Assembly: GCA_005882985.1 (NCBI GenBank)
Contig: VBEJ01000039.1
Span: 1 to 48,428, forward strand
Source of the DNA: Chloroflexota bacterium
GTDB lineage: Bacteria; Chloroflexota; Dehalococcoidia; SM23-28-2; RBG-16-64-32
DNA length: 48,428 nucleotides
Direction: 5' to 3'
Below are positions 25,614 to 34,585 of the stretch, piece by piece (the first letter of the stretch is position 1; every line of letters begins with the position of its first letter). The position numbers were made by a program, and so were the translations under genes. A model generated the notes under the pieces. That model was not told the DNA's origin. It was given only the letters and a program-made list of their open reading frames with translations, and did no database searches.

Positions 25614-27785
25614 CTGACGCTAAAAGCACTCGTTTCGTTCGTCCTCATCTGCGTCGCTGCCACCATCTTCGCGAGAGATGCCCAGGGAGCATCCTTGATA
25701 GCGAACGGGTCATTCGAAAACATCGGCTCGTCGTGGTTGTCCCCCTGGTACATGCAGACCAAGACGGGTGGAGCAGCGACGGTAAGCCAGACGAATGCGA
25801 CCAGGGCAGACGGCAGCTACTCGGCACTACTTAATGTGACCGCGGCCTCCGCCGCACAGCCGTGGGTCGTTCAGTTGTCCCAGGATAAGCTGGCAATTAC
25901 TAACGGGCAGACATATACAGTGGCGTTCTCGGCCAAGGCGGCGGTGGGGCGCACACTCGACGCGGTACTTCAGCAGACAGCCTCTCCGTATGCCGTATAC
26001 GCCGAGAACCGTTTCTCCCTGACGACCGCGTGGCAGACATTCAGCTTCTCGTATCCCGCCGGCGTATCGGACCCGGATGTCTCGCTGCACTTCAACGTCG
26101 GCGGAGCAACCGGCAACGTCTGGATCGACGCTGTTTCCGTAGCTGCAGGCAACTGGACCGCCACACCATCTCCGGCAGCGACGCCGACGCCCACGCGAAC
26201 GGCGACGGTGACCCCAACGCGAACGCCGGCAGCCGTGCCCACGACGGCGAGCGTATCGCTGCTGCCCGCGTCTGATGCGACCGTCCGCGCCGATTCGCCG
26301 TCCACCAACTATGGGAGTGCGACGACCCTGACCTCGGACGGATCGCCGATTACGGCGGCGTACATGAAGTTCGACCTGACGGGGCTCGGAAGCGCCTCTA
26401 TCAAGACGGCCACCCTGCGAATGATGGTGACCAACGGGTCCAGCGGAACCCAGTCACTCAAGCTGGGCGCCGACACCAGCTGGGGCGAATCGGCGATCAC
26501 CTACAGCAATCGTCCGGCGCTCGGGGCGGCGTTCAAGACATTCGCGGGAGGAGCCCAGGGTACCTGGGCGACCGTTGATGTGACGGGCGGAGTTTCGGGC
26601 ATGGCAGGACGCGTTCTAACGCTGGCGATCGACTCCGCAAGCTCGGATGGGTATGCCTTCTATTCGCGGGAGAACCCAATCGACAAGGTGACGCTTGTCA
26701 TCGAAACCGCAGGCGCCGGATCGCCAAGCTCGACCCCAACGCGGACGCCTACGGCGAAACCCAGCTCGTCCTCCACGCCGACACGGACGCCGACGTCTAC
26801 CCCGACGCCGACGCGGATGCCGACGGCGACTCCGTCTCCCGCACCCACCGTGACGGCCTCGTCACCAGGCGGGAAGGGGGTTGCTTTGCGGCCCTTCGTC
26901 CAGTACTGGGGCAGCAATCGGGCGGGTATGGACAGCGATTTCGCCGACATGAAGGCCGGAGGGATAACGTGGGCGCGAATCGATCTCTTCAACACGGCAT
27001 CGCCGGACCCAAATTTCGACTACGCCGTCCAGTCAGCGAAATCGCACGGCATCAACGTGCTTATCACAGTACACAAGACGCCGCCCGAAACTGACCTGGG
27101 GACGGACGCCGACCGCGCGGTGTACCGCACCTGGCTGGGTCAGATGGTAGACCGCTACAAGTACCACGTGAAGTACTGGGCTATCAACAACGAGCCAAAC
27201 CTGCACTACGAATGGAACATCGACGACAACGCGGGAAGTAATCAGACGGCCTACGAAGCGTCAGTCGCACGCTACGTGCAGCACCTTCGAGACGGGTACG
27301 AGACGGTGAAGGCGAAGGACCCGTCGGCGGTCGTCCTGTTCGCCGGCCTTTCGGAATGGACGGTAGAGCGTTATATGGACGCGCTAATCAAGACGGACGC
27401 CTATCGCTACTTTGACATTATCCCGTTTCACCCGTACGGCTATAATCCCGACCGCGTGCTGAGCCGCTTCAACTCTTTCAAGGGCAAATTGAACTTGAAT
27501 AGCAACTACAGCCGGAAGCCAATCTGGGTTACGGAGATCGGGTTCAACACATCCTGGTCGAACAAAGCAGGCTACGTGACGTCAGAGCAAACGAAGGCAA
27601 GTTACCTCGCACAAACGCTGCCGCGGCTGAAAGCTGCGAGTGCGCAGCTCCCGATTTTCTGGTACACGCTGCACGAGAATGAGGACGTCGGCGGATTCGC
27701 GCTCACGCGCAAGAACAAGACGACGCTTCAGACGACTTACCTTCCCGCCTACTACACGTATCGCGACCTCGTCTATCCGCAGTAG
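25614..27785 (+). CDS. Modular secreted protein: signal peptide, CBM-like domain, PT-rich linker, DNRLRE domain, PT-rich linker, clan GH-A-like glycoside hydrolase
   Basis: ANGSFENIGSSWLSPWYMQT... (CBM4/9-like), TPTPTRTATVTPTRTP linker, SDATVRADSPSTNYGSATTLTSDG...AYMKFDLTGL (DNRLRE), C-terminal TIM-barrel-like region with WAINNEPNLHYEW and PIWVTEIGFNT as candidate acid/base and nucleophile. Start uncertain: canonical start TTG 25695 would remove the signal peptide. Confidence 0.82.
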   Translation: MTLKALVSFVLICVAATIFARDAQGASLIANGSFENIGSSWLSPWYMQTKTGGAATVSQTNATRADGSYSALLNVTAASAAQPWVVQLSQDKLAITNGQTYTVAFSAKAAVGRTLDAVLQQTASPYAVYAENRFSLTTAWQTFSFSYPAGVSDPDVSLHFNVGGATGNVWIDAVSVAAGNWTATPSPAATPTPTRTATVTPTRTPAAVPTTASVSLLPASDATVRADSPSTNYGSATTLTSDGSPITAAYMKFDLTGLGSASIKTATLRMMVTNGSSGTQSLKLGADTSWGESAITYSNRPALGAAFKTFAGGAQGTWATVDVTGGVSGMAGRVLTLAIDSASSDGYAFYSRENPIDKVTLVIETAGAGSPSSTPTRTPTAKPSSSSTPTRTPTSTPTPTRMPTATPSPAPTVTASSPGGKGVALRPFVQYWGSNRAGMDSDFADMKAGGITWARIDLFNTASPDPNFDYAVQSAKSHGINVLITVHKTPPETDLGTDADRAVYRTWLGQMVDRYKYHVKYWAINNEPNLHYEWNIDDNAGSNQTAYEASVARYVQHLRDGYETVKAKDPSAVVLFAGLSEWTVERYMDALIKTDAYRYFDIIPFHPYGYNPDRVLSRFNSFKGKLNLNSNYSRKPIWVTEIGFNTSWSNKAGYVTSEQTKASYLAQTLPRLKAASAQLPIFWYTLHENEDVGGFALTRKNKTTLQTTYLPAYYTYRDLVYPQ

Positions 27786-27823
27786 AATCTGCTATACGCC
27801 TCATTTCGGGAAGGAGTCGGACG

Positions 27824-28906
27824 TTGAAGGCTGCAGTATTTCACGGCGTAAATCAACCGCTCACTGTTGAAGACATCGAGATCGCTAAGCCGATGGCGCG
27901 AGAGATAGTCGTCCGTACGGCGGCGTCGGGGGTGTGTCACAGCGACTTGCACTTCGTGGAAGGGCTGTGGCCCTTTCCGCCGCCGGCAGTACTCGGCCAC
28001 GAGGCGGCGGGGATCGTCGAAGAAGTTGGTGAGCAGGTGACCTACGTTAAGCCCGGCGACCACGTGATCGCCTGCCTTTCCGTCTTCTGCGGGCACTGCG
28101 AGCAGTGTCTGACCGGCCATCCCAACCGCTGCTTCAACCCGGAGACACGCCGGGCCCCAGACGACCCGCCGAGGCTTTCGCAGAACGGCCAGCCTGTCAA
28201 CCAGTTCATCAACATCTCGAGCTTCGCCGAGAAGATGCTTTTGCACGAAAACGCTGTCGTGAGGATCCGCGAGGACATGCCTCTCGAAGCGGCGGCTCTT
28301 ATCGGGTGCGGCGTGATGACCGGGGTAGGCGCAGCCCTGAACACCGCGAAGGTCGAGCCAGGCTCAACGGTTGCAGTCTTCGGCGCTGGGGGAGTCGGGC
28401 TTGCGGCGATCCAGGGGTCGCGGATTGCGGGCGCACGGATGATAATTGCCGTCGATATCTCGGAGAGCAAGCTCGCGACGGCGAGGGAGCTCGGGGCGAC
28501 GCACATAGTGGACGCTTCGTCCGGAGATCCGGTAACGAAGATTCGGGAGATGACCGGTGGCGGTGCCGACTACGCTTTCGAAGCGATTGGTCTGAAGACG
28601 GTGGCGGCGCAGGCGTTCGAATGCCTTAACGTGGGCGGTACGGCAACCGTAATCGGCATGATTCCGATCGGCGAGAAGGTAGAGATCGATGCTCGGATCC
28701 TGCTCAGCGAACGCAAGCTCCAGGGCAGCATCATGGGGTCGAACCGCTTTCGCGTGGACATGCCGCGCTACATCGACTTCTATCTGCAGGGACGGCTGAA
28801 ATTGGACGAGATGATCACGCGCAAGGGCCGCCTCGAGGACGTCAACGAAGCGTTTCGCGCGATGAAGGCGGGTGAAGTAGCGCGGACGGTGCTTACATTT
28901 AACTGA
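27824..28906 (+). CDS. Zinc-dependent alcohol dehydrogenase (MDR superfamily)
   Basis: GVCHSDLHFVEGLWPFPPPAVLGHEAAGIVEEVG, structural zinc CLSVFCGHCEQCLTGHPNRC, GAGGVGLAAIQGSRIAGA; TTG start. Confidence 0.93.
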   Translation: MKAAVFHGVNQPLTVEDIEIAKPMAREIVVRTAASGVCHSDLHFVEGLWPFPPPAVLGHEAAGIVEEVGEQVTYVKPGDHVIACLSVFCGHCEQCLTGHPNRCFNPETRRAPDDPPRLSQNGQPVNQFINISSFAEKMLLHENAVVRIREDMPLEAAALIGCGVMTGVGAALNTAKVEPGSTVAVFGAGGVGLAAIQGSRIAGARMIIAVDISESKLATARELGATHIVDASSGDPVTKIREMTGGGADYAFEAIGLKTVAAQAFECLNVGGTATVIGMIPIGEKVEIDARILLSERKLQGSIMGSNRFRVDMPRYIDFYLQGRLKLDEMITRKGRLEDVNEAFRAMKAGEVARTVLTFN

Positions 28907-28975
28907 TGGCGAATGAACCTCACACCGGATTGCTCGAGCGGGTAAACGAATCGGGCGGGCCGACCGCAGTCGTTG

Positions 28976-29766
28976 TTAGCTGAAGCGGCGAAAGAAGTCG
29001 ATCACCGCAGCGTTGAAGCTCGGCGCGTCTTCGATGTTGACGGCGTGACCCGTGTCGAGGTGAGCAACCGAGATGCCGGGGATGGCGCGCTCCGCGAACC
29101 GTCCTTGTTCGCGGAAGCCTTCCTCTCGATCGCCTGCCACCAGGAAAGTCGGTACCTGCGGGCAGCGATCAGATCGCGCACTGAGGAGTAAGGGATGGTG
29201 TGTACGGCCGTCCGCGCTATACCAATCGGATTGTGGAGTGCATAGTCTGCGATTAACGCTTCCTTCGCGGCACGCGGGAGACGGCGGCTGCGCGTAGGCG
29301 CGAACGGATGCTTGTCGAGCGCCGCGCGGCCGTCGCGCTCAAGTTGTTGCGCCTGCGCTTCCATGATTGGCATTACCCGCTTCGCCCAATCGCCCCCGGC
29401 CAGCGCCGAGTTTGAGTTCGTGAAGACCTGCGCAATGACGCTTTCAGGGTGCTCCAGGGAATAACGCAGCGTCAGCGCGGCACCCAGAGACTGACCGCAC
29501 ACAAACCAGCGGTCGATGCCGAGGAAATGGCGGATCACTTCGAATTCGGCGACGTAAGAGTCTGGCGAATAGGCGGACGTATCGTCGGGGGCCGGTGACC
29601 GGGCGTGGCCGAGCAGCTCGATCACAACCGGGCAGAAGTTGGCGGAGAGCGCTTCGAGGTTGAGGATCCAGTGGGCGCGGCTGGACAGGAAGCCGTGGAC
29701 GAGGAGCAGGTATGGCCCCGGCTCCCCATGTACCTCGAAGTAGAGGAGCGGTTGGCGTCGAGTCAA
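28976..29766 (-). pseudogene. Alpha/beta hydrolase with a single-base frameshift before the catalytic His
   Basis: Main frame has LLLVHGFLSSRAHW and nucleophile CGQSLGAALTL; after AARR the other frame gives VPTFLVAGDREEGFREQGRFAERAIPGISVAHLDTGHAVNIEDAPSFNAAVIDFFRRFS*. One base lost near 29153-29158. Uncorrected ORF is 29002-29766. Confidence 0.75.
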
Positions 29767-29778
29767 TCGGCGAAGCCG

Positions 29779-30621
29779 CTATGCGCCATTGAAGCGCGCC
29801 TTGCGCTTCTCGCGGAAGGCAGCGATTCCCTCGCGCGCGTCGGGGTGGTGGTCGGTCACGGCCGTCTTGGCGGCGATATCGTCCAGCGCCCCCGCGAATG
29901 ACATTTCGGCAGCGTTGTAGATTGATCGCTTGAGCATGCGCATGGCGACCTGCGGGCCTTCGGCCAGCTCTCGCGCTAGCTCAAGCGCTCGGTCGAGCAG
30001 CTGGTCCGAAGGGACTACTTCGTTGACGAGACCTAGGTCGAGGGCCTCTTTGGCACTCACGATGCGGTTTCGCATGAGGAAGTCGATAGCCTTCGCCACG
30101 CCGAGAAGCTGCACGAGTAGGTACTGCCCTCCCTCGTCCGGCATCAGGCCGAAGCGAAGGGTGCCGCTGCCGATGCGGGCGTCTTCTGAGGCGATGCGAA
30201 AATCGCAGGAGAGTGCCAGCGACATGCCCGTCTGAATCGCAAAGCCGTTGATGGCGGCGATCGTGAGCTTATCCAGCTCGCGAACGGTCCAGTTCAGCCG
30301 CTGCGAGATCGAGCGCAGGGCGGAGTAGGTGCCAATCGGGTCGGTGTGGCCGCGGCCGATATCCGGGACGAGCGCTCGGGCGCCGTCGCCGCCGAGCGGG
30401 CGGCCCGAGATATCGTCGCCCGCAGAGAACGCCTTACCGAACCCGGTAATGACAATGACGCGAACGGCGTGGTCCATCTGCGCTTCGGTAAGGATCTCAA
30501 CGAGGTCTCGCTTCAAGCCCTGCGTCATGCCGTTGAGGCGGTCGGGCTGGTTGAACGTTATGAGCCCGATGCCCGGGTCGTGTAGCGCGACTTCGAAGCC
30601 GCGGAACTTTCCGGTTTCCAT
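29779..30621 (-). CDS. Enoyl-CoA hydratase/isomerase (crotonase) family protein
   Basis: ALHDPGIGLITFNQPDRLNGMTQGLKRDL, VIVITGFGKAFSAGDDISG, LTIAAINGFAIQTGMSLALSCDFRIASEDARIG. Confidence 0.92.
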   Translation of the reverse strand: METGKFRGFEVALHDPGIGLITFNQPDRLNGMTQGLKRDLVEILTEAQMDHAVRVIVITGFGKAFSAGDDISGRPLGGDGARALVPDIGRGHTDPIGTYSALRSISQRLNWTVRELDKLTIAAINGFAIQTGMSLALSCDFRIASEDARIGSGTLRFGLMPDEGGQYLLVQLLGVAKAIDFLMRNRIVSAKEALDLGLVNEVVPSDQLLDRALELARELAEGPQVAMRMLKRSIYNAAEMSFAGALDDIAAKTAVTDHHPDAREGIAAFREKRKARFNGA

Positions 30622-30628
30622 CGCCGGC

Positions 30629-31447
30629 CTATTGGCCGCTGAACGTCGGCGATCGCTTCTCGACGAAGGCGCGGGCCGCCTCGCGGTGGTCCTGCGTCGT
30701 GCCCGAGAGCCGCATATTCAGCGCCTCCTGTTCGAGGAGCGTCAGCAGATCGCTCGTCTCGGCACGGTTGAGGTTCTCCTTCATGCGCGCATAAGCGAGC
30801 GCTGGGCCACTGGCGATGGTCGAGGCGAGATTCATGGTCTCTTGCTCAAGGTCGTCGTGCGGGACCACTTTGCTGACCATGCCTATGCGTTGTGCCTCAT
30901 CCGCCTCGACGATCTGGCCGGTGAAGTAGAGCAGTCGGGCGCGCTCGCTACCGACAAGGCGTTGCAGGAAATACGACCCGCCGAAGTCGCCGCTGAAGCC
31001 CACGTTTCGAAAAACCGTGCCAAATTTGGCGCGATCGGAGGCGATGCGGATATCGCAGGCGAGCGCCAGGCTAAGGCCCGCCCCGACGGCGTGGCCGTTT
31101 ACCATCGCGATTGTCGGCTTCGGCATCGTGTGAAGGGTGTAGCTCGTCCGGCGCTGAGAGTCACGTAGCTCGTCGACGCCGTAGGCGAACGCGGCGGCCG
31201 GCGAGCGCTTGCCATCGGATTCTCGCGCGCCCTGAGCGGCCATGTTCTTGACATCGCCGCCGGCACAAAAGGCGCGTCCGGCACCTGTGAGGACCACGCA
31301 GCGGACAGCGTTGTCCCAACGGGACTCCTCGAGGTGCTGGGCCAGCAGGGGCATCAGATCGCCGCCCATAGCGTTCAGGCTGTCCGGGCGGTTGAGTGTA
31401 ATCAGCGCGACGCCGTTGTCGCGCGTCTCAAAGATGACGTCGGGCAT
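30629..31447 (-). CDS. Enoyl-CoA hydratase/isomerase (crotonase) family protein
   Basis: NGVALITLNRPDSLNAM, CVVLTGAGRAFCAGGDVKNM, PTIAMVNGHAVGAGLSLALACDIRIASDRAKFG; start reset to ATG 31447 (MPDVIFETRDNG). Confidence 0.93.
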   Translation of the reverse strand: MPDVIFETRDNGVALITLNRPDSLNAMGGDLMPLLAQHLEESRWDNAVRCVVLTGAGRAFCAGGDVKNMAAQGARESDGKRSPAAAFAYGVDELRDSQRRTSYTLHTMPKPTIAMVNGHAVGAGLSLALACDIRIASDRAKFGTVFRNVGFSGDFGGSYFLQRLVGSERARLLYFTGQIVEADEAQRIGMVSKVVPHDDLEQETMNLASTIASGPALAYARMKENLNRAETSDLLTLLEQEALNMRLSGTTQDHREAARAFVEKRSPTFSGQ

Positions 31448-31565
31448 GAGGCGCCTCCTTCTCAAAAAGCCGGCCCCGCAAGACAGGGCCCTGCGACCAA
31501 CTATCTTACCCCCAAACGGCTTCGGCGTGGCACGTAACTTCGCCGCTGAATATGATAGGCGCCGC

Positions 31566-32249
31566 ATGCGGACACTGATCGCGGCGTCGCTCGGCTATCT
31601 GGTGGGTTCGTTCCCGACCGCGGACATCGTGACGCGATACGCAGCACGACGCAACGGCGAAGAGTCAGTCGACTTGCGGGCCGCGGGCACCGGCAATCCG
31701 GGCAGCCTTAATGCGGCCAAGCTGCTCGGCTGGAAGTGGGGGGCCATTATCCTCGCCGGCGACATGATGAAAGGTGCCCTGGCCTCGCTGGCGGGGCGCG
31801 CCGTCGCTGGTGACAACGGGACGTACGCTGCGGGAAGCGGGGCGGTTATTGGCCACTGCGCACCGGTGTGGAGCGGATTCCGCGGTGGCAAGGGTGTGGC
31901 GACAAGCGCCGGCACTTCGCTCGTATGCTTTCCAGCATACATGCCGGTCGACATCTCGCTGGCGGCGGCAACCCTGGCACTCTCCCGCGGGCAGGCGGGG
32001 ACGGCGACGTATGTGGCATCGGCCGTTTTCGTTACGGCCGCGCTCTATTGGTGGTTACGTCGCAACGGCAGCCTCTGGGGGCCCAAACCTACGATCGGCT
32101 TGCCGGCATATGCCCTCTCGACAAGCGCGATCATCACTTATCGCTTTGTGACGGCTCAGATGGCTCCTGCCTCACCGCCTCAGACAGCCGCTCTGCAAAC
32201 CATACCGTTGAAAGCGAAACGGCCGCTGTCTCGTAATCCGCTGCCATGA
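31566..32249 (+). CDS. plsY: Glycerol-3-phosphate acyltransferase, PlsY-like
   Basis: LGYLVGSFPTADIVTRY, AGTGNPGSLNAAKLLGWKWGAIILAGDMMKG, GHCAPVWSGFRGGKGVATSAG; start ATG 31566. Confidence 0.88.
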   Translation: MRTLIAASLGYLVGSFPTADIVTRYAARRNGEESVDLRAAGTGNPGSLNAAKLLGWKWGAIILAGDMMKGALASLAGRAVAGDNGTYAAGSGAVIGHCAPVWSGFRGGKGVATSAGTSLVCFPAYMPVDISLAAATLALSRGQAGTATYVASAVFVTAALYWWLRRNGSLWGPKPTIGLPAYALSTSAIITYRFVTAQMAPASPPQTAALQTIPLKAKRPLSRNPLP

Positions 32250-33097
32250 TTGGGAAGACCGCGGTCGTCGTCGATTCGGCGGGTTATCTGCCGCAGTCCA
32301 TCGTCGAGAAGTACGGGCTACTGGTGGCTCCACTGAGTGTCGAGCTTGATGGAGAGCAATACCTCGAGGGTGTCGACATAACGACCGAGGAGTTCTACGA
32401 ACGGCTGGCGTCGGCGAAATCCGTTTCCACATCGCAGGCTGCTATCGGCCGGTTCATTGAACTTTACCGGCAAGCAGCGGAAAGCGGCGCCGCCGAGATC
32501 TTGTCGGTCCACATAGGCTCCAGTATCTCCGGGACGGTGCAATCTGCACGACTGGCGTCTGAATCGTCTTCGGTTGCTGTAACCGTTGTCGACACGGGGC
32601 AGGCTTCGTTTGCTGAGGGGCTGTGCGTTCTTGAGGGAATCGAGGCCCTGGCGGAAGGAAAGAGCTCCGCAGAGGCGGCGTCGCGGGTGGAGGCGGCATC
32701 GAAAGCGGTAGGCAACACTTTCGTAGTGAAAGCTCTCGATCTCGCAAAGCGGGGTGGGCGGCTCGCGAGCGGCGAGGACGCTTCGGCTGGCATTCCCGTG
32801 CTGGCGCTGACGCTCGATGGGATGAAAGTGATGGGCACTGCGACGACGTTGGAGGAGGCCACGCACTTGATGACGAAGAACGTCGAGGAGGCGGCGCAAA
32901 CGGCGAGCGGTCGCCGGCTCAGGGTAGGTGTCGGGCATGGGGCCGCGAGCGAGATTGCAGCCGCCCTGCGGGCGAGGATCGCGAAAATTGAGGGCGTCGA
33001 GGAGGTCATCGAATACGTTGTGGGTCCCGCCGTTGGGGCCCACACGGGAGCGGGAACAGCCGGGGCGGTGTATCTGGCGCGACCGGTCCTCGTCTAA
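32246..33097 (+). CDS. DegV family (fatty acid-binding) protein
   Basis: AVVVDSAGYLPQSIVEKYGLLVAPLSVELDGEQYLEGVDITTEEFYERL, STSQAAIGRF, ILSVHIGSSISGTVQSARLA; ATGA overlap with plsY. Confidence 0.92.
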   Translation: MIGKTAVVVDSAGYLPQSIVEKYGLLVAPLSVELDGEQYLEGVDITTEEFYERLASAKSVSTSQAAIGRFIELYRQAAESGAAEILSVHIGSSISGTVQSARLASESSSVAVTVVDTGQASFAEGLCVLEGIEALAEGKSSAEAASRVEAASKAVGNTFVVKALDLAKRGGRLASGEDASAGIPVLALTLDGMKVMGTATTLEEATHLMTKNVEEAAQTASGRRLRVGVGHGAASEIAAALRARIAKIEGVEEVIEYVVGPAVGAHTGAGTAGAVYLARPVLV

Positions 33098-33132
33098 CGG
33101 CAAATCGAGGGTTCGAGACTGGAGGATCCAGC

Positions 33133-34569
33133 GTGAGATACAAGTACGACGTTGTGATTATCGGAGTGGGTTCGGCGGGAATGATCGCAGGCGAGGTGGC
33201 GGCCAAGATGGGTGTAAATGCGGCGCTGGTCGAGCGCCATCGGGTCGGCGGCGATTGCCTTTGGACGGGCTGTGTGCCGAGCAAGGCGCTGCTTGCAAGT
33301 GCCAAAGCCGCGCACACCATGCGCCATGCGGACAAGTACGGCCTCGCGCCGATTGAGATCGAGCCGGATAGCGCACCTGTGTGGCAACGAGTCCGCGAGA
33401 TCCAGCGCGACATAGCAAACACTGATGACAACCCGGACAAGTACGGGGGACTGGGAGTCGACTTGTTGTGGGGCGAGGCTTCATTCGAAAGTGAGCATCG
33501 TATTCGGGTTGGCGAACGCGTCCTCACTTCGCAGTACGCGCTCGTGTGCACCGGCTCGCGGCCGGCGGCGCCGACGCTTTCGGGTCTTGCGGAGATCGGC
33601 TACCTGACCAGCGAGAATGTCTTCGAGCTGGAGCGCGTCCCGCGCTCGTTGATCATCATCGGCGGAGGGCCGATCGGTGTGGAGATGGCGCAGGCGATGA
33701 GCCGGCTGGGTGTGAAGACGACCGTGCTTCAGAGGGCTGACAGGATTTTGGAGAAAGATGAACCTGCGCTAACCGAGATTTTGCTCGAAAAGCTGCGGGA
33801 CGAGGGCGTCGATGTGCAGCTGGGCGCCGAACTTGCAAGCGCGGGTCGCGAGGGCGCGGAGAAGGTGGTGCGTGGACGGGTGGGAGGCGAGGAGAAACAA
33901 TGGCGAGCGGAGGAGGTACTTGTGGCAGCGGGGCGGACGCCAAACATCGAAAGCCTGAGCCTGGAATCGGTCGGAATTAAGAGGGGGCCACGCGGCATCG
34001 TTGTCGACGACAAGCTGCGGACCGGCGCCGCCTGGGTCTACGCCGCCGGGGATTGCGCCGGACGGTACCTGTTCACGCACAGTGCAGCCGCCGAGGCCGT
34101 CACGGCTTTACGAAACATGTTCTTCCCGGGCTCAGCGACCGCTCTTGCGGTCGTGCCGTGGACGACGTTCGCGGACCCGGAGCTCGCCCACGTTGGAATG
34201 ACGGCCGATGAGGCGCGAAAGAAGCTTGGAAAGGACAACGCGCGCGTCTTCGAATGGGACCTCAGTCACTCTGACCGGGCGCGCGCTGAAGGGGCGACGG
34301 AAGGGCGGATGATCGCGGTCACTGACTCGAAGTTCAAGATTCTGGGAGCGCACATTTTGGCACCGTCCGCCGGTGAGATGATTTCTCAGTTCACGCTGGC
34401 CGTAAACAAGGAGATGCGGTTGACGCCTGATTTCGGGAATCTGGTCCAGGTCTACCCCACGTTCTCGACAAGCGTCTCGCAGCTGGCGGCTGAGGCCACT
34501 TATGGACAGCTCCAGAAGCCGTTCCTTCAAGCTTTGCGCCGAATAAACGGCCTTTTTTCGCGGAGCTAA
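33133..34569 (+). CDS. FAD-dependent pyridine nucleotide-disulfide oxidoreductase (mercuric reductase/dihydrolipoyl dehydrogenase-like)
   Basis: VVIIGVGSAGMIAGEVAAKMG, redox-active CLWTGCVPSKAL, IIIGGGPIGVEMAQAMSRLG, VYAAGDCAGRYLFTHSAAAEA. Confidence 0.88.
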   Translation: MRYKYDVVIIGVGSAGMIAGEVAAKMGVNAALVERHRVGGDCLWTGCVPSKALLASAKAAHTMRHADKYGLAPIEIEPDSAPVWQRVREIQRDIANTDDNPDKYGGLGVDLLWGEASFESEHRIRVGERVLTSQYALVCTGSRPAAPTLSGLAEIGYLTSENVFELERVPRSLIIIGGGPIGVEMAQAMSRLGVKTTVLQRADRILEKDEPALTEILLEKLRDEGVDVQLGAELASAGREGAEKVVRGRVGGEEKQWRAEEVLVAAGRTPNIESLSLESVGIKRGPRGIVVDDKLRTGAAWVYAAGDCAGRYLFTHSAAAEAVTALRNMFFPGSATALAVVPWTTFADPELAHVGMTADEARKKLGKDNARVFEWDLSHSDRARAEGATEGRMIAVTDSKFKILGAHILAPSAGEMISQFTLAVNKEMRLTPDFGNLVQVYPTFSTSVSQLAAEATYGQLQKPFLQALRRINGLFSRS

Positions 34570-34585
34570 GCGCAGCAGGCCGTCG

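Noticed and set aside
26160-26870. Repeat-like ACGCCGACG/ACGCGGACG tracts as a possible tandem repeat or CRISPR
   Set aside because: They are coding low-complexity Pro/Thr linkers of the GH protein, without spacer-repeat organisation.
30329-31168. 279-aa plus-strand ORF opposite the crotonase genes
   Set aside because: Antisense to two strong crotonase genes; no motif of its own.
31474-31492. GGCCC...GGGCC inverted repeat upstream of the second crotonase gene
   Set aside because: Short stem with long loop and no T-tract; not distinguishable from chance at this GC content.
32318-33103. 261-aa minus-strand ORF opposite degV
   Set aside because: Antisense artefact; DegV on the plus strand has clear motifs.
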